From: Actinocatenispora sera
GTDB taxonomy: Bacteria; Actinomycetota; Actinomycetes; Mycobacteriales; Micromonosporaceae
NCBI RefSeq assembly: GCF_018324685.1
Contig: NZ_AP023354.1
Coordinates: forward strand, 2,604,001-2,668,000
DNA length: 64,000 nucleotides
Reading direction: 5' to 3'
The notes under the pieces are model-generated. The model ran no database searches. It was not told the DNA's origin and worked only from the letters and a program-made list of their open reading frames with translations. Numbering within the stretch: the stretch's first letter is position 1; each line of letters opens with the position of its first letter. The position numbers and the translations under genes are program-made. This document shows positions 16,600-25,475 of the stretch, one piece after another.

Positions 16600-19182
16600 T
16601 CAGGACTCCAGGCCGGGCGGCAACTGTCCACTGTGGATGACGCCGAGCCGGTTGGTGGTACGGGTCAGCGCCACGTACAGGTCGGAGTAGCCGCGGCGGG
16701 ACTCGGCGACGATCTCGTCCGGCGCCACCACCAGCACGGTGTCGAACTCCAACCCCTTCGCCTGGCGGGCGGTCAGCACCGCGACGCCGCGCTCCAGGTC
16801 GGCGTCGTCGCCGCTGGCCGCGTCGGGGGCCACCGCGCGCACCGCGGCGGCGACCGCGCCGGCCCGCCCCGCCGGGACGATCACGCCGACCCGGCCGTCG
16901 CCCACCGCGGCGACCTCGGTGCGCACCGTGTCCGCCACCTCGGTGGCGATCAGATCGCCGGGTACGCAACGGAACCACGGCTCGTCGCCGGTGTCTCGTA
17001 CCGCCCGCGGCGGGGTCAGCGTGGGGTCGATGTGGGCCAGCAGCCGAGCCGCCACCGCGAGGATCTCCGCCGGGGTGCGGTAGCTGGTGGCCAGCTCCGC
17101 GGTCCGCAGCCGACCGTCCACATAGGGCGCGAACGTGTCCGCCCAGGTGCGGGTGCCCGACTCGTCGGCGGTCTGCGCGACATCACCGACCACGGTCAGC
17201 GACCGGGTCGGGCAGCGGCGCATCAGCGCGCGCCAGGCCATCGGCGACAGCTCCTGCGCCTCGTCCACGATCACGTGCCCGAACGTCCACTGCCGGTCGA
17301 CCGCCGCCCGCTCGGCCGCGGTACGCCGGTCGGCCTCGACCTGCCGCTCGGCGAGCTGCTCGGCGGTCAACGCGTCGGTGACCTCCAGCACCTCGGTCTC
17401 CTCGTCCTCGAACTCCTGCGACATCGAGCCCGCGGCGACCTCCAGCACGCCCTCCGCGTACTCGATCCGGCGGCGCCGGGCGCGTTCCTCCCGCTCGCGC
17501 CGGGCCCGGTCGTCGACGCCGAGTAGCTCGGCCGCCTCGTCCAGCAGCGGTACGTCGGCGACCGTCCACGGCGCGCCGGGGTCGCGGCGCAGCAGCGCGC
17601 GTCGCTCCTCGGGCAGGGCGGGCGCGGCGGCGGCCAGCCGGTCGTCGGAGGCGTACAGGTCGGTGAGCAGTTGCTGCGGCGTCAGCGTCGGCCACAGCTC
17701 GTCCAGCGCCGCGGCGAGCCGGGAGTCGGTCGCCAGCTCCCGGCGGATCTCGGCCACGTCGCTCTCGTTGAGCAGCAGCGCCCCCTCGCCGGGGGCGTCG
17801 TTGCCGCCGAGCGCCTGGTCGGCGTACGGATCGTCGCCGAGCCGCTCGGCGACCTGCCAGCCGAGCGCGTCGACGATCTCGGCGACGAACACCTCGCGGG
17901 CCAGGTTGTGCGGCCGGGTGGTTCGCCGGGCCCGCTCTCGGGCCGCCGCAACGGTTTCCGGCTCCAGTACCACGGTGTCGTGCTGGAAGCCGAAACCCTG
18001 GTGGCTGTCGTCGATGCGCACCTCGACCGGCTCGTCCGGTACCCGCTGGCGGTCGGCGACCGCGGTGCGCAGCACCTCGACCATCGAGGTGGCGCCCTTG
18101 ACCAGCCCGGCCTCCGGTGTCTCCTCCACGGCGGTGGCGATGCCCGGGTACAGCTCGCCGACGGTGCGGGCCAGCACGCCGGTCTCGGCCAGCGCCGGCA
18201 GCACGTGCTCGATGTAGCGCAGGAACGTCCGATGTGGACCGACCAGCAGCACGCCCTGCCGGGTCAGCTGCTCGCGGTAGGTGTAGAGCAGGTACGCCGC
18301 GCGGTGCAACGCCACTGCGGTCTTGCCGGTACCGGGTCCGCCCTGGACGACGAGCATCCCGGCCAGCGGCGCCCGGATCACCCGGTCCTGCTCGGCCTGG
18401 ATGGTGTCGACGATGTCGCGCATCCGCCCGGTACGGCTGCGCGACAGCGCGGCGAGCAGCGTCGCCTCGCCGGTCAGCCCCTCGTGCCCGGCGTGCGCGG
18501 CGTCGTCGAGGTCGAGCACCTCGTCGGTGACGTCGACGATCCGCCGGCCGCGGGTGTCCAGGTGCCGGCGGCGCCGCACGCCCTCCGGCGCCGCGGCGGT
18601 GGCGAGGTAGAACGGCCGGGCGGCCGGCGCGCGCCAGTCGACCAGCAGCGGCTCGTACCCGTTGGCCTCGTCGAAGATGCCGATCCGGCCGACGTAGCGG
18701 GGCGGCTCGTCGGCCGTGAAGTCGAGCCGGCCGAAGCACAGCCCCTGCTCGACCGCGCCCAGCATGGCCACCTGGTCGTTGGCGTCGCGGACCACGCTCT
18801 CCCGCTCGGCCCGCTCCGACGGCGTGTTCCCGGTCTGCCGCAGCGCCCCGGACAGCCGCCCCTGCGCCTCTCCGCGCAGCTCGTCGAGCCGTCCGTACAG
18901 CCGGTCGAGGTGGTCCTGCTCGACCGCGACGACCGTCGCGTCGCCGCCATCGCCCCCCGCCGGGCCCGCGCCGCCATCGACCCCCGCCGGGCCCGTGCCG
19001 CCGTCGACGCCCGCCAAGCCCGCGCCGCGGTCGGGGCCCGTGCCCGCGCCGCCGTCCGCGCCCGTGCCCGCGCCGCGGCCGGCGGCTGTGCTCGCGCTAC
19101 CGTCGGGGGCGGTCACCGCCGCATCCCGGGTGGTGCCCGGTGCCGGTTGCTCTGCCACCGTCGATCGGTCCCTGTCTGCCAC
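16600..19182 (-). CDS. HelD-like UvrD/Rep superfamily helicase (RNA polymerase recycling factor)
   Basis: An 860-residue superfamily-1 ATPase. Walker A GGPGTGKT lies at about 281-288, Walker B VIVDEAQELSPMAW near 630, VVGDVAQTADESGTRTW after it, and the C-terminal helicase motif ARQAKGLEFDTVLVV and DLYVALTRTTNRLGV. The coiled-coil-like insertion after residue 70 (DRLYGRLDELRGEAQGRL) fits the HelD arm that enters RNA polymerase. HelD releases stalled polymerase, and relatives give rifamycin tolerance. The first about 65 residues after the GTG start hold Gly/Ala/Asp-rich 8-9-residue repeats not expected in the family. An alternative upstream start exists at 19341. Confidence 0.87.
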   Translation of the reverse strand: MADRDRSTVAEQPAPGTTRDAAVTAPDGSASTAAGRGAGTGADGGAGTGPDRGAGLAGVDGGTGPAGVDGGAGPAGGDGGDATVVAVEQDHLDRLYGRLDELRGEAQGRLSGALRQTGNTPSERAERESVVRDANDQVAMLGAVEQGLCFGRLDFTADEPPRYVGRIGIFDEANGYEPLLVDWRAPAARPFYLATAAAPEGVRRRRHLDTRGRRIVDVTDEVLDLDDAAHAGHEGLTGEATLLAALSRSRTGRMRDIVDTIQAEQDRVIRAPLAGMLVVQGGPGTGKTAVALHRAAYLLYTYREQLTRQGVLLVGPHRTFLRYIEHVLPALAETGVLARTVGELYPGIATAVEETPEAGLVKGATSMVEVLRTAVADRQRVPDEPVEVRIDDSHQGFGFQHDTVVLEPETVAAARERARRTTRPHNLAREVFVAEIVDALGWQVAERLGDDPYADQALGGNDAPGEGALLLNESDVAEIRRELATDSRLAAALDELWPTLTPQQLLTDLYASDDRLAAAAPALPEERRALLRRDPGAPWTVADVPLLDEAAELLGVDDRARREREERARRRRIEYAEGVLEVAAGSMSQEFEDEETEVLEVTDALTAEQLAERQVEADRRTAAERAAVDRQWTFGHVIVDEAQELSPMAWRALMRRCPTRSLTVVGDVAQTADESGTRTWADTFAPYVDGRLRTAELATSYRTPAEILAVAARLLAHIDPTLTPPRAVRDTGDEPWFRCVPGDLIATEVADTVRTEVAAVGDGRVGVIVPAGRAGAVAAAVRAVAPDAASGDDADLERGVAVLTARQAKGLEFDTVLVVAPDEIVAESRRGYSDLYVALTRTTNRLGVIHSGQLPPGLES
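18942..19085. repeat. In-frame 27/24-bp tandem repeats in HelD N-terminus
   Basis: Three units of 27 bp and two or more of 24 bp encode repeats such as GPAGVDGGT and GTGADGGA. They lie between the start codon and the arm domain, so expansion or loss would keep the frame and not touch the helicase core. Confidence 0.7.
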
Positions 19183-19363
19183 GCGCCTGCCACCTTCGCC
19201 CCGGGGATCCACTGGCCGGGTCGACGCCGCGGCCGCCACCAGGGCAGCATGCACCGTGAACCCGAGCCGAGGGCCTAAGCTAACGCGTGCAGGCGCGGCC
19301 CGCCCATCATCTGCCGACTGCCTCACGATTCCGCCGGACAACCCCGGAACCGGCCGTTCGCCC

Positions 19364-19372
19364 TGTTAGAAT
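19364..19372 (+). promoter_or_regulatory. Possible extended -10 promoter for NADAR gene
   Basis: TGTTAGAAT matches an extended -10 (TGN plus TAGAAT). No -35 is evident. It would give a leader of about 100 nt before the NADAR start. The 296-bp spacer 19183-19478 holds no gene that I can support. Confidence 0.35.
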
Positions 19373-19478
19373 GGCTCGTGACGGCGCGCCCGGTCCTCCG
19401 ACCGGCCGCCGTTTTTCCGTGCAAACCTCCCGTGCCGCGCCCGTCGTCCGCACGGGGCGGTCCTGGCAGGATGGGGCG

Positions 19479-20054
19479 GTGCGGAGCGATGGCGCGGGCG
19501 CGGTGCGCAGCGTGGCGGAGCTGGTGGCGGCCCTCGATGCCGGGGCGGCGCCGAAGTGGCTGCTGTTCTGGGGGCACCGGCCGGAACGCTCGGGTGAGAT
19601 CGGCAAGGGCTGCCTGAGCCAGTGGTGGCCGTGTCTGTTCACTGTGGACGGTGTCGGGTACGCCTCGGCCGAGCACTGGATGATGGCCGGCAAGGCGCGG
19701 CTGTTCGGCGACGACGAGGCGCTGGCACGGATCCTGGCGGCGCGGACGCCGGCCGAGGCGAAGAAGCTCGGCCGGTCGGTCCGGGACTTCGACCGGCAGG
19801 TGTGGGAGTCGCGCCGGTACGGGCTGGTGGTGGACGGGAACGTCGCCAAGTTCGGTCAGGATCCGCGGCTGCGCGAGTTCCTGCTCGGCACCGGGTCGCG
19901 GGTGCTGGTCGAAGCCAGCCCGTACGACCGGATCTGGGGGGCCGGGGTCGCGGTCACCGACGAGCGGGCCACCGATCCGGGTCGCTGGCCCGGCGCCAAC
20001 CTGCTCGGATTCGCCTTGATGCAGGCCCGCGAGCTGCTGGGGACGTACCGCTGA
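19479..20054 (+). CDS. NADAR (YbiA-like, DUF1768) family protein
   Basis: A 191-residue protein of the NADAR/YbiA fold: FWGHRPERSGEIGKGCLSQW, then FTVDGVGYASAEHWMMAGKA (the conserved AEHWMM/AEQ-type motif near residue 70), SRRYGLVVDGNVAKFGQ and the closing GANLLGFALMQAREL. Members cleave N-glycosidic bonds: YbiA-type proteins act on reactive riboflavin intermediates, and NADAR proteins remove ADP-ribose from guanine in nucleic acids. Which applies here is open. GTG 19479 has AGGATGGGG before it. It ends 2 bp from the convergent AlkD-like gene. Confidence 0.88.
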   Translation: MRSDGAGAVRSVAELVAALDAGAAPKWLLFWGHRPERSGEIGKGCLSQWWPCLFTVDGVGYASAEHWMMAGKARLFGDDEALARILAARTPAEAKKLGRSVRDFDRQVWESRRYGLVVDGNVAKFGQDPRLREFLLGTGSRVLVEASPYDRIWGAGVAVTDERATDPGRWPGANLLGFALMQARELLGTYR

Positions 20055-20056
20055 GC

Positions 20057-20731
20057 TCAGCTGGTCGTGGCTTGGCGGCGGACCTTCTCGGTGATCCAGG
20101 TCGGTGCGTACGGGGAGGTGCAGCCGCGCGGGGTCGGGTAGTCCCGGAACACCCCGAGCCGCTCGCCGATGGCGAGGGCGCGGGCCCGGTGGTCGGGGTG
20201 TTCGATCCCGATCTGGGCCAGGCAGTGGTTCATCGCCCACTGCAGCCGGTCCGGCGCTTCCGCCAGCTGGCCTGCGATCGTGTCGAGCAGCGCCGCCAGG
20301 TCCAACCCGTCGGGGTTGCGCGCGACCCGGGTGGTCGTCAGCGCCCAGCCGGCGCTCGCCACCACCGGGTCGGGGTCGGCCAACCACTGCTGTCGCAGCG
20401 CTTCGGCGTGAGGGCTCTTGGCCACCACGGTACCGACCAGCCAGTCGTGCACCTTCGGCGTGCTGGCCGCGCGCAGCATCGCGTCCAGCTCGTCGCGCTG
20501 GTACTGCTTGGGTCGGCTGATCTGGATCGCCAGCAGCCGCGCCGAGCTGTCCCCGGTGGCCCACAGCTCGCGGGCCAGCTCGGGCCGGGTCTTGAGCCGC
20601 TTCGCGATCGCGCGCAGCGCGGTGAGGTTCACCCCGTGGTCGTCGCCGTGCCGCTGGTTCACCGCGCGGATCTTCGGATCCTCCAGCGCGGCCAGCTCGG
20701 CCAGCACCTCCGTCACCGTCGTGTCGGCCAC
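20057..20731 (-). CDS. DNA alkylation repair protein (AlkD-like HEAT-repeat)
   Basis: A 224-residue all-helical protein of the AlkD/AlkC HEAT-repeat group: MADTTVTEVLAELAALEDPK, LRAIAKRLKTRPELARELW, then KVHDWLVGTVVAKSP and VASAGWALTTTRVARNPDGL. AlkD proteins remove bulky or cationic alkylated bases. Whether the catalytic acid and aromatic residues of AlkD are all conserved cannot be settled by eye. It is convergent with NADAR, with only 2 bp between stops. Confidence 0.86.
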   Translation of the reverse strand: MADTTVTEVLAELAALEDPKIRAVNQRHGDDHGVNLTALRAIAKRLKTRPELARELWATGDSSARLLAIQISRPKQYQRDELDAMLRAASTPKVHDWLVGTVVAKSPHAEALRQQWLADPDPVVASAGWALTTTRVARNPDGLDLAALLDTIAGQLAEAPDRLQWAMNHCLAQIGIEHPDHRARALAIGERLGVFRDYPTPRGCTSPYAPTWITEKVRRQATTS

Positions 20732-20849
20732 CGCCGCCTCCCTCTCCGCCGGTCGGCATCCAGCCTACGGTGCCGCACGCGGCCGGTTCCGGGCGAACGA
20801 CCGGTGGTCGGGTGGGGTCCGCGCCGGACGCGCGCGGACCCCGCCCGCG

Positions 20850-21197
20850 TCAGCCGTCGTCCTGGAGGCGTTGGACCGGGAACGGAGGCATGGTCAGCGG
20901 GAGCGCCGCGAGCCGCAGCAACAGCAGCGGGTTGTCGTCGCCGGCGGTACGGTTCAGGCGCAGCCGGCCGCAGCTGAGGCAGCGGTGGACGAGCACCCAA
21001 CTTCCCTTGCCGCGCACCGTGACCGCGATCGGTTCCATCCCGGCCGAACACGTTGCCTTGCGGTCGCCGGGGGTGTTGCGGTCCAGGTGCCGGGACCACA
21101 GGCAGCGGGGACAGTGGTTACGGTGTGTGGTTCCGGGCGCGTCGAGCGAGACGGCCGCGCCACACTGGGTGCACTGGAACGAACGTGCGAATGCCAA
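20850..21197 (-). CDS. RNHCP domain zinc-ribbon protein
   Basis: A 115-residue protein with several metal-binding cysteines. CTQCG at residues 9-13 is followed by the family signature RNHCPRCLWSRHLD near residues 26-39, then TCSAGMEPIAV and HRCLSCGRLRLNR near 75. This is the actinobacterial RNHCP family, of unknown role, probably nucleic-acid binding. The start is TTG, with AAAGG about 12 nt upstream. It may be cotranscribed with nothing: 118 bp separate it from the AlkD-like gene. Confidence 0.88.
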   Translation of the reverse strand: MAFARSFQCTQCGAAVSLDAPGTTHRNHCPRCLWSRHLDRNTPGDRKATCSAGMEPIAVTVRGKGSWVLVHRCLSCGRLRLNRTAGDDNPLLLLRLAALPLTMPPFPVQRLQDDG

Positions 21198-21342
21198 GTC
21201 GTGAGACCTTTCTCAGCGAGCGTGCAGGGTGGATGGGCATTCGACTCGCCTCCTTCCGGTCTCGACGATGGGCCGCGATCAGCAGACCAACCGTGGGCGG
21301 CGCGGTCAAGTCAATAACGGCCGATGCCGGCCGCGCGGTGTC

Positions 21343-21361
21343 CCCCGTGCGAGCTACGGGG
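21343..21361. other. Small hairpin in CPBP leader region
   Basis: CCCCGT and ACGGGG pair around GCGAGCT. It lies in the 259-bp spacer 21198-21456 between the divergent RNHCP and CPBP genes, which otherwise shows no clear promoter motif. Confidence 0.3.
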
Positions 21362-21456
21362 AAGTGTCCGCTCGATGGTGACGATTCCGATCGGTCCGGT
21401 CCGTAGCGTTCCGGGCGGTTGCGGCGCAGTGGCCGCACGTCCGGTGAGGAGTCGTC

Positions 21457-22314
21457 GTGAAAGTGTTCTTCAGGACCGTCCTGCAGCTGGTCGCCATGGC
21501 GGTGGTGGCCGCCGCCGGCGGCCAGGCGCTCACCGCGGTGCAGAAGAACCCGTGGCTGGAGCTCGCGGTCGGGGTCGGTACCGCGGTCGCCGCACTGTTC
21601 GTCTACAAGGGACTGGTGCGGCTGACCGAGCATCGCCGGGTGGTGGAGGCAGGCGCCAGGGGACTCGTCCCGGGCCTGCTGCTCGGCCTCGGCATCGGCC
21701 TCCTGCTGTTCGGCTGCGTTGTCGTGAACATCTGGTTCCTGGGCTACTACCAGGTGCACGGTGTGACGGCGAACGTCGGGATGGTCGGCCTGGTCGGCTA
21801 CATGGCGGGGGCGGCCGTGACCGAGGAGCTGATGTTTCGTGGTGTTCTGCTGCGGGTCCTGGAACGGGGGACGGGTACCTGGCTCGCGATGCTGATCTCC
21901 GGCCTGCTGTTCGGCGCGTACCACCTGGCCAACCCGGACGCGAGCCTGTGGGGGGCGGCCGCGATCGTGGTCGAGGCGGGCGGCATGCTGGCCGCCGCGT
22001 ACATCGCGACCCGCAAGCTGTGGGTACCGATCGGGCTGCACTTCGGGTGGAACTACGCCGCCGCCGCCATCTTCAGTACCGAGGTCTCCGGCAACGGCGG
22101 CAACCAGGGACTGCTGGACGCGACGATGCACGGTCCGGCGCTGGCCACCGGCGGCGATTTCGGCCCCGAGGGCAGCCTGTACTCGATCGTGTTCTGCGTG
22201 TTGGCGGCGGTCGTGTTCCTCGTCGTCGCGTGGCGCCGCGGGCGCCTCGTGCCGCGGAAGGCGCGGGCCGCCCGGCTGGCGAGTCTGGACGCCGTTCCTA
22301 CACTTTCGCAGTGA
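21457..22314 (+). CDS. CPBP family intramembrane metalloprotease
   Basis: A 285-residue membrane protein with about seven to eight hydrophobic helices. The Abi/CPBP motifs are intact: EELMFRG at 123-129 (motif 1), FGAYH ending at H156 (motif 2) and LHFGWN near 193-198 (motif 3), which together bind zinc in type II CAAX-prenyl-protease-like enzymes. Bacterial members process membrane-linked peptides or give bacteriocin immunity. The start is GTG after GGTGAGGAG. The stop overlaps the kinase start by 4 bp (GTGA), so it is translated with the two-component pair. Confidence 0.92.
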   Translation: MKVFFRTVLQLVAMAVVAAAGGQALTAVQKNPWLELAVGVGTAVAALFVYKGLVRLTEHRRVVEAGARGLVPGLLLGLGIGLLLFGCVVVNIWFLGYYQVHGVTANVGMVGLVGYMAGAAVTEELMFRGVLLRVLERGTGTWLAMLISGLLFGAYHLANPDASLWGAAAIVVEAGGMLAAAYIATRKLWVPIGLHFGWNYAAAAIFSTEVSGNGGNQGLLDATMHGPALATGGDFGPEGSLYSIVFCVLAAVVFLVVAWRRGRLVPRKARAARLASLDAVPTLSQ

Positions 22315-23498
22315 TCGTTCTGCCGCGAATCCCCGGACCGTGGCGACGCATCGGCGCCGCGGTCTGGTACGTGCCGCTCGCGCTCGCGCTGCTCGTCACC
22401 TCGCTGGTACCCGGGTTCCACCACTACGGCACCCAGCTCGGCGGCGTGCCGACGCGCCCCTTCGACGCCTGGGCGCTGCTCGCGGTCGCGTTGCAGTGCC
22501 TGCCGTTGATCAGCCGGCGCCGGTGGCCGGTGGTGAGCCTGGCGCTGGTGTGCGCGGGGTTCGCGCTCGACCAGCTCCGGGGGTACCACACGGTCGCCGG
22601 CACCGCGCTGCCGTTCGCGCTGATCGGGGTCGGTGCGGCGCTGGACCGCTTCCGGCGTACGACGGTGCTGGTCTGCTCGGCGGCCTTCGTGGTGCTCGCG
22701 GCGGCGCTGGACCGGGTCGGTGCCGGCGAGACCGTGACCGAGTTCGTGGCGTTCTACCTGGCGTTGGCGCTGTGCTGGGGGATCGGCGCCTGGTGGCGGG
22801 CGAGCCGGCTGGCCGAGACCGAGCGGCGCGACCGCATCGCCGCGGCCACCCGGGCCGCGGAGCGCACCCGGATCGCCCGCGAGCTGCACGACGTGGTGAC
22901 CCACCACGTGACGGCGATGGTCGTCCAGGCGGAAGCCGCGCGATACCTGACCGCGGTGCCGGAACGGCTGGACGAGACGCTCGGCGCGGTCACCGACACC
23001 GGCCGGCGCGCGATCACCGACCTGCGGCACCTGCTCGACCTGCTCGAGCCGGAGCACGACGCCGAGGCGCGCACGCCGACTCTCGGCCGGCTGCGTACGC
23101 TGGTCGAGCAGACGCGCCAGGCGGGTCAGCCGGTGGAGTTCGACGAGGCGGGTGCGCCGGCCGAGTCGACCGGCAGCGCCGATCTCGTCGCGTACCGGGT
23201 GGTGCAGGAGGCGCTGACCAACGCCCTGAAGTACGCGCACGGCAGCCGCACCGCGGTGCGGGTGCACTACGGCGAACGGGAGATCAGCGTGCAGGTCGCC
23301 ACGCACGGACCAGGTGCCGACCGAACACCGACCGGCCGGCCTTCCGGTGCGCCAGCGGCGTTTCCGGCCGGCGGCGGGCGGGGTCTGGCCGGCCTGCGCG
23401 CGCGGGTCGACGTGCTGGGCGGGGAGTTCAGCGCCGGCCCGCAGCCGGGCGGCGGTTTCCTGGTAGGGGCCCGGATCCCGGCCGGGAAGGCGTCGTGA
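22311..23498 (+). CDS. Sensor histidine kinase (HisKA_3)
   Basis: A 395-residue kinase with about five N-terminal membrane segments (residues about 12-165), then ERTRIARELHDVVTHHVTAM with phospho-acceptor H193. The ATPase domain shows VQEALTNALKYAHG (N box) and GGGRGLAGLRARV (G box); the middle glycine box is poor (ATHGPGADR), as seen in some NarL-partner kinases. Overlaps of 4 bp on both sides (GTGA) couple it to the CPBP protease before and the regulator after. Confidence 0.92.
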   Translation: MIVLPRIPGPWRRIGAAVWYVPLALALLVTSLVPGFHHYGTQLGGVPTRPFDAWALLAVALQCLPLISRRRWPVVSLALVCAGFALDQLRGYHTVAGTALPFALIGVGAALDRFRRTTVLVCSAAFVVLAAALDRVGAGETVTEFVAFYLALALCWGIGAWWRASRLAETERRDRIAAATRAAERTRIARELHDVVTHHVTAMVVQAEAARYLTAVPERLDETLGAVTDTGRRAITDLRHLLDLLEPEHDAEARTPTLGRLRTLVEQTRQAGQPVEFDEAGAPAESTGSADLVAYRVVQEALTNALKYAHGSRTAVRVHYGEREISVQVATHGPGADRTPTGRPSGAPAAFPAGGGRGLAGLRARVDVLGGEFSAGPQPGGGFLVGARIPAGKAS

Positions 23499-24154
23499 CC
23501 GCCCCGATCCGGGTGCTGGTCTGCGACGACCAGGTGCTCATCCGCACCGGCCTGGCCACGATCATCGACGCGCAGCCGGACCTGGCCATGGTGGGTGAGT
23601 GTGGCGACGGCCGGGCGGTGGTCGATCTCGCCGGCCGGCTGCACCCCGACGTGGTGGTGATGGACGTGCGGATGCCGGTGCTCGACGGCATCGCGGCGAC
23701 CCGGCTGCTCGCCGGTGCCGGCGTCGAAGCACCGGTGAAGGTGCTGGTGGTGACGACGTTCAACCTGGACGAGTACGTCTACCAGGCGTTGCGGGCCGGG
23801 GCGAGCGGGTTCCTGCTCAAGGACGCGCCGCCGGCCCAGCTGCTGCACGGCATCCGTACCGTCGCAAGCGGCGCGGCGCTGCTGGACCCCGAGGTCACCC
23901 GCCAGCTCGTCGGCCGGTACGCGGCGCGGATCCGGCCGATGGACGGCGCCGCACCGGATCGCCCGCTGACCCCCCGCGAGCTGGAGGTGCTGCGCCTGAT
24001 CGCGGACGGGCTGTCCAACTCCGAGATCGCGGCGACGCTACGGATCAGCCAGGAGACGGTCAAGACGTTCGTCTCCCGCATCCTCACCAAGCTCGGCCTG
24101 CGCGACCGGGTCCAGGCGGTCGTCTACGCCTACCGCCACGGCCTGGCCACCTGA
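23495..24154 (+). CDS. NarL/FixJ family response regulator
   Basis: A 219-residue response regulator. Receiver: VLVCDDQVLIRTGL with D11/D12, phospho-acceptor D57 in VVMDVRMPVLDG, and K in LLKDAPP. The LuxR helix-turn-helix is at about 150-210 (LTPRELEVLRLIADGLSNSE, then TVKTFVSRILTKLGLRDR). It starts with GTG overlapping the kinase stop. It is the output of the CPBP-kinase-regulator operon and ends 26 bp from the convergent ECF42 gene. Confidence 0.93.
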   Translation: MTAPIRVLVCDDQVLIRTGLATIIDAQPDLAMVGECGDGRAVVDLAGRLHPDVVVMDVRMPVLDGIAATRLLAGAGVEAPVKVLVVTTFNLDEYVYQALRAGASGFLLKDAPPAQLLHGIRTVASGAALLDPEVTRQLVGRYAARIRPMDGAAPDRPLTPRELEVLRLIADGLSNSEIAATLRISQETVKTFVSRILTKLGLRDRVQAVVYAYRHGLAT

Positions 24155-24180
24155 GCGTCAGAACAACGGCCGGCTGCGGC

Positions 24181-25464
24181 TCAGTCGAGGGCGCGGAGCT
24201 TGCGGGACAGTACGGTGCGGTCCCGGTCGTTGTCGCTGCGTTGCAGCGCGACCCGCAGTGCGGCCCGGGCCTCGTCGGTGCGACCCAGGCGGGTGAGCAG
24301 TTCGCCGCGGACGCTGGGCAGCAGGTGCGAGGTGGCAAGGCCGGGATCGGCGGCCAGACCGTCCACAATGGACAGCGCAGCGGCCGGGCCGTCGGCCATG
24401 CACACCGCGACCGCACGATTGAGTTCGACCACCGGCGAGGGCGCCAGCCGGCCGAGCGCCTCGTACAGCAGCACGATGCGCGGCCAGTCGGTGGCCCGGA
24501 CCGACTCGGCGACCGCGTGGCACTCGGCGATCGCCGCCTGCAGCCCGTACGCACCGAGGCCGCGACCACGTCCGGCGCGGGCCAGTGCGGCGCGGCCGCG
24601 GCGGATCGCGGCGCGATCCCAGCGGCGCCGGTCCTGCTGCTCCAGCAGCACCGGCTCACCGTCCGGTCCGGTCCGGGCCGGGAACCGCGCCGCGGTCAGT
24701 TCCAGCAATGCGAGCAGGCCGGACACCTCCGGTTCGGCCGGCATCAGCCGGGCCAGGATCCGGGCCAGCCGCAGCGCCTCCCCGGCCAGGTCGAACCGGA
24801 TCGCCGCGCTGCCCGAGCTGGCCGAGGACCCCTCGGTGAAGATCAGGTACACGACGTTGAGCACCGAGCCGAGCCGCTGCGCTCGTTCGGCCGGCGGCGG
24901 GACCGCGAACGGTACCCGGGCCGCGCCGAGCGTCCTCTTCGCCCGGGTGATGCGAGCCTGCACGGTGGCGGTGGGTACCAGGCAGGCCCTGGCGATCTCG
25001 TCGCTGGTCAGCCCGCCGAGTACGCGCAGGGTCAGCGCCACCCGGGCCTCCCGCGACAGCACCGGGTGACAGGAGACGAACATCAGCGCCAGCGTGTCGT
25101 CGTCGATCCGGTCCGGGTCCCACAGGACGTCGTCGGCGTCCCGGGCCGGGTCGGCCGGTACCGGGCCGGACGCGGCGCCGCCCTCGCCCAGGTCGCGGGC
25201 GATGGCGGCGTACCTGTCGTCCTGGGTCGCGCGGCGGCGGTACGTGTCGATCGCCCGCCGCCGCCCGACCGTCAGCAGCCAACCCGCCGGGTGGCGCGGC
25301 ACACCGTCGCGCGGCCAGGACACCAGCGCCTCGGCCAGGGCCTCCTGCGCCAGGTCCTCGGCCAGCGCGAAGTCACCGGTGTAGCGGGCGAGTGCGCCGA
25401 CGATGCGGGCCGACTCGATTCGCCACACCGCGGCCACCGCCTCCCGACCCGCCGGTTCGGTCAT
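24181..25464 (-). CDS. ECF42-type sigma factor with TPR-like C-terminal extension
   Basis: A 427-residue sigma factor. Region 2 lies at about 10-80 (YTGDFALAEDLAQEALAEAL, PAGWLLTVGRRRAIDTYRR) and region 4 at about 125-180 (FVSCHPVLSREARVALTLRV, LVPTATVQARITRAKRTL). The last about 200 residues are a helical domain with VYLIFTEGSS and LYEALGRLAPSPVVELNRAV, the conserved C-terminal extension of ECF42 that replaces an anti-sigma. The ATG at 25464 has no clear ribosome site, but it lies 11 nt after the YCII stop, so translation is probably coupled. The partner YCII gene and a matching promoter lie upstream. Confidence 0.93.
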   Translation of the reverse strand: MTEPAGREAVAAVWRIESARIVGALARYTGDFALAEDLAQEALAEALVSWPRDGVPRHPAGWLLTVGRRRAIDTYRRRATQDDRYAAIARDLGEGGAASGPVPADPARDADDVLWDPDRIDDDTLALMFVSCHPVLSREARVALTLRVLGGLTSDEIARACLVPTATVQARITRAKRTLGAARVPFAVPPPAERAQRLGSVLNVVYLIFTEGSSASSGSAAIRFDLAGEALRLARILARLMPAEPEVSGLLALLELTAARFPARTGPDGEPVLLEQQDRRRWDRAAIRRGRAALARAGRGRGLGAYGLQAAIAECHAVAESVRATDWPRIVLLYEALGRLAPSPVVELNRAVAVCMADGPAAALSIVDGLAADPGLATSHLLPSVRGELLTRLGRTDEARAALRVALQRSDNDRDRTVLSRKLRALD

Positions 25465-25475
25465 CGGAGCAGCTT

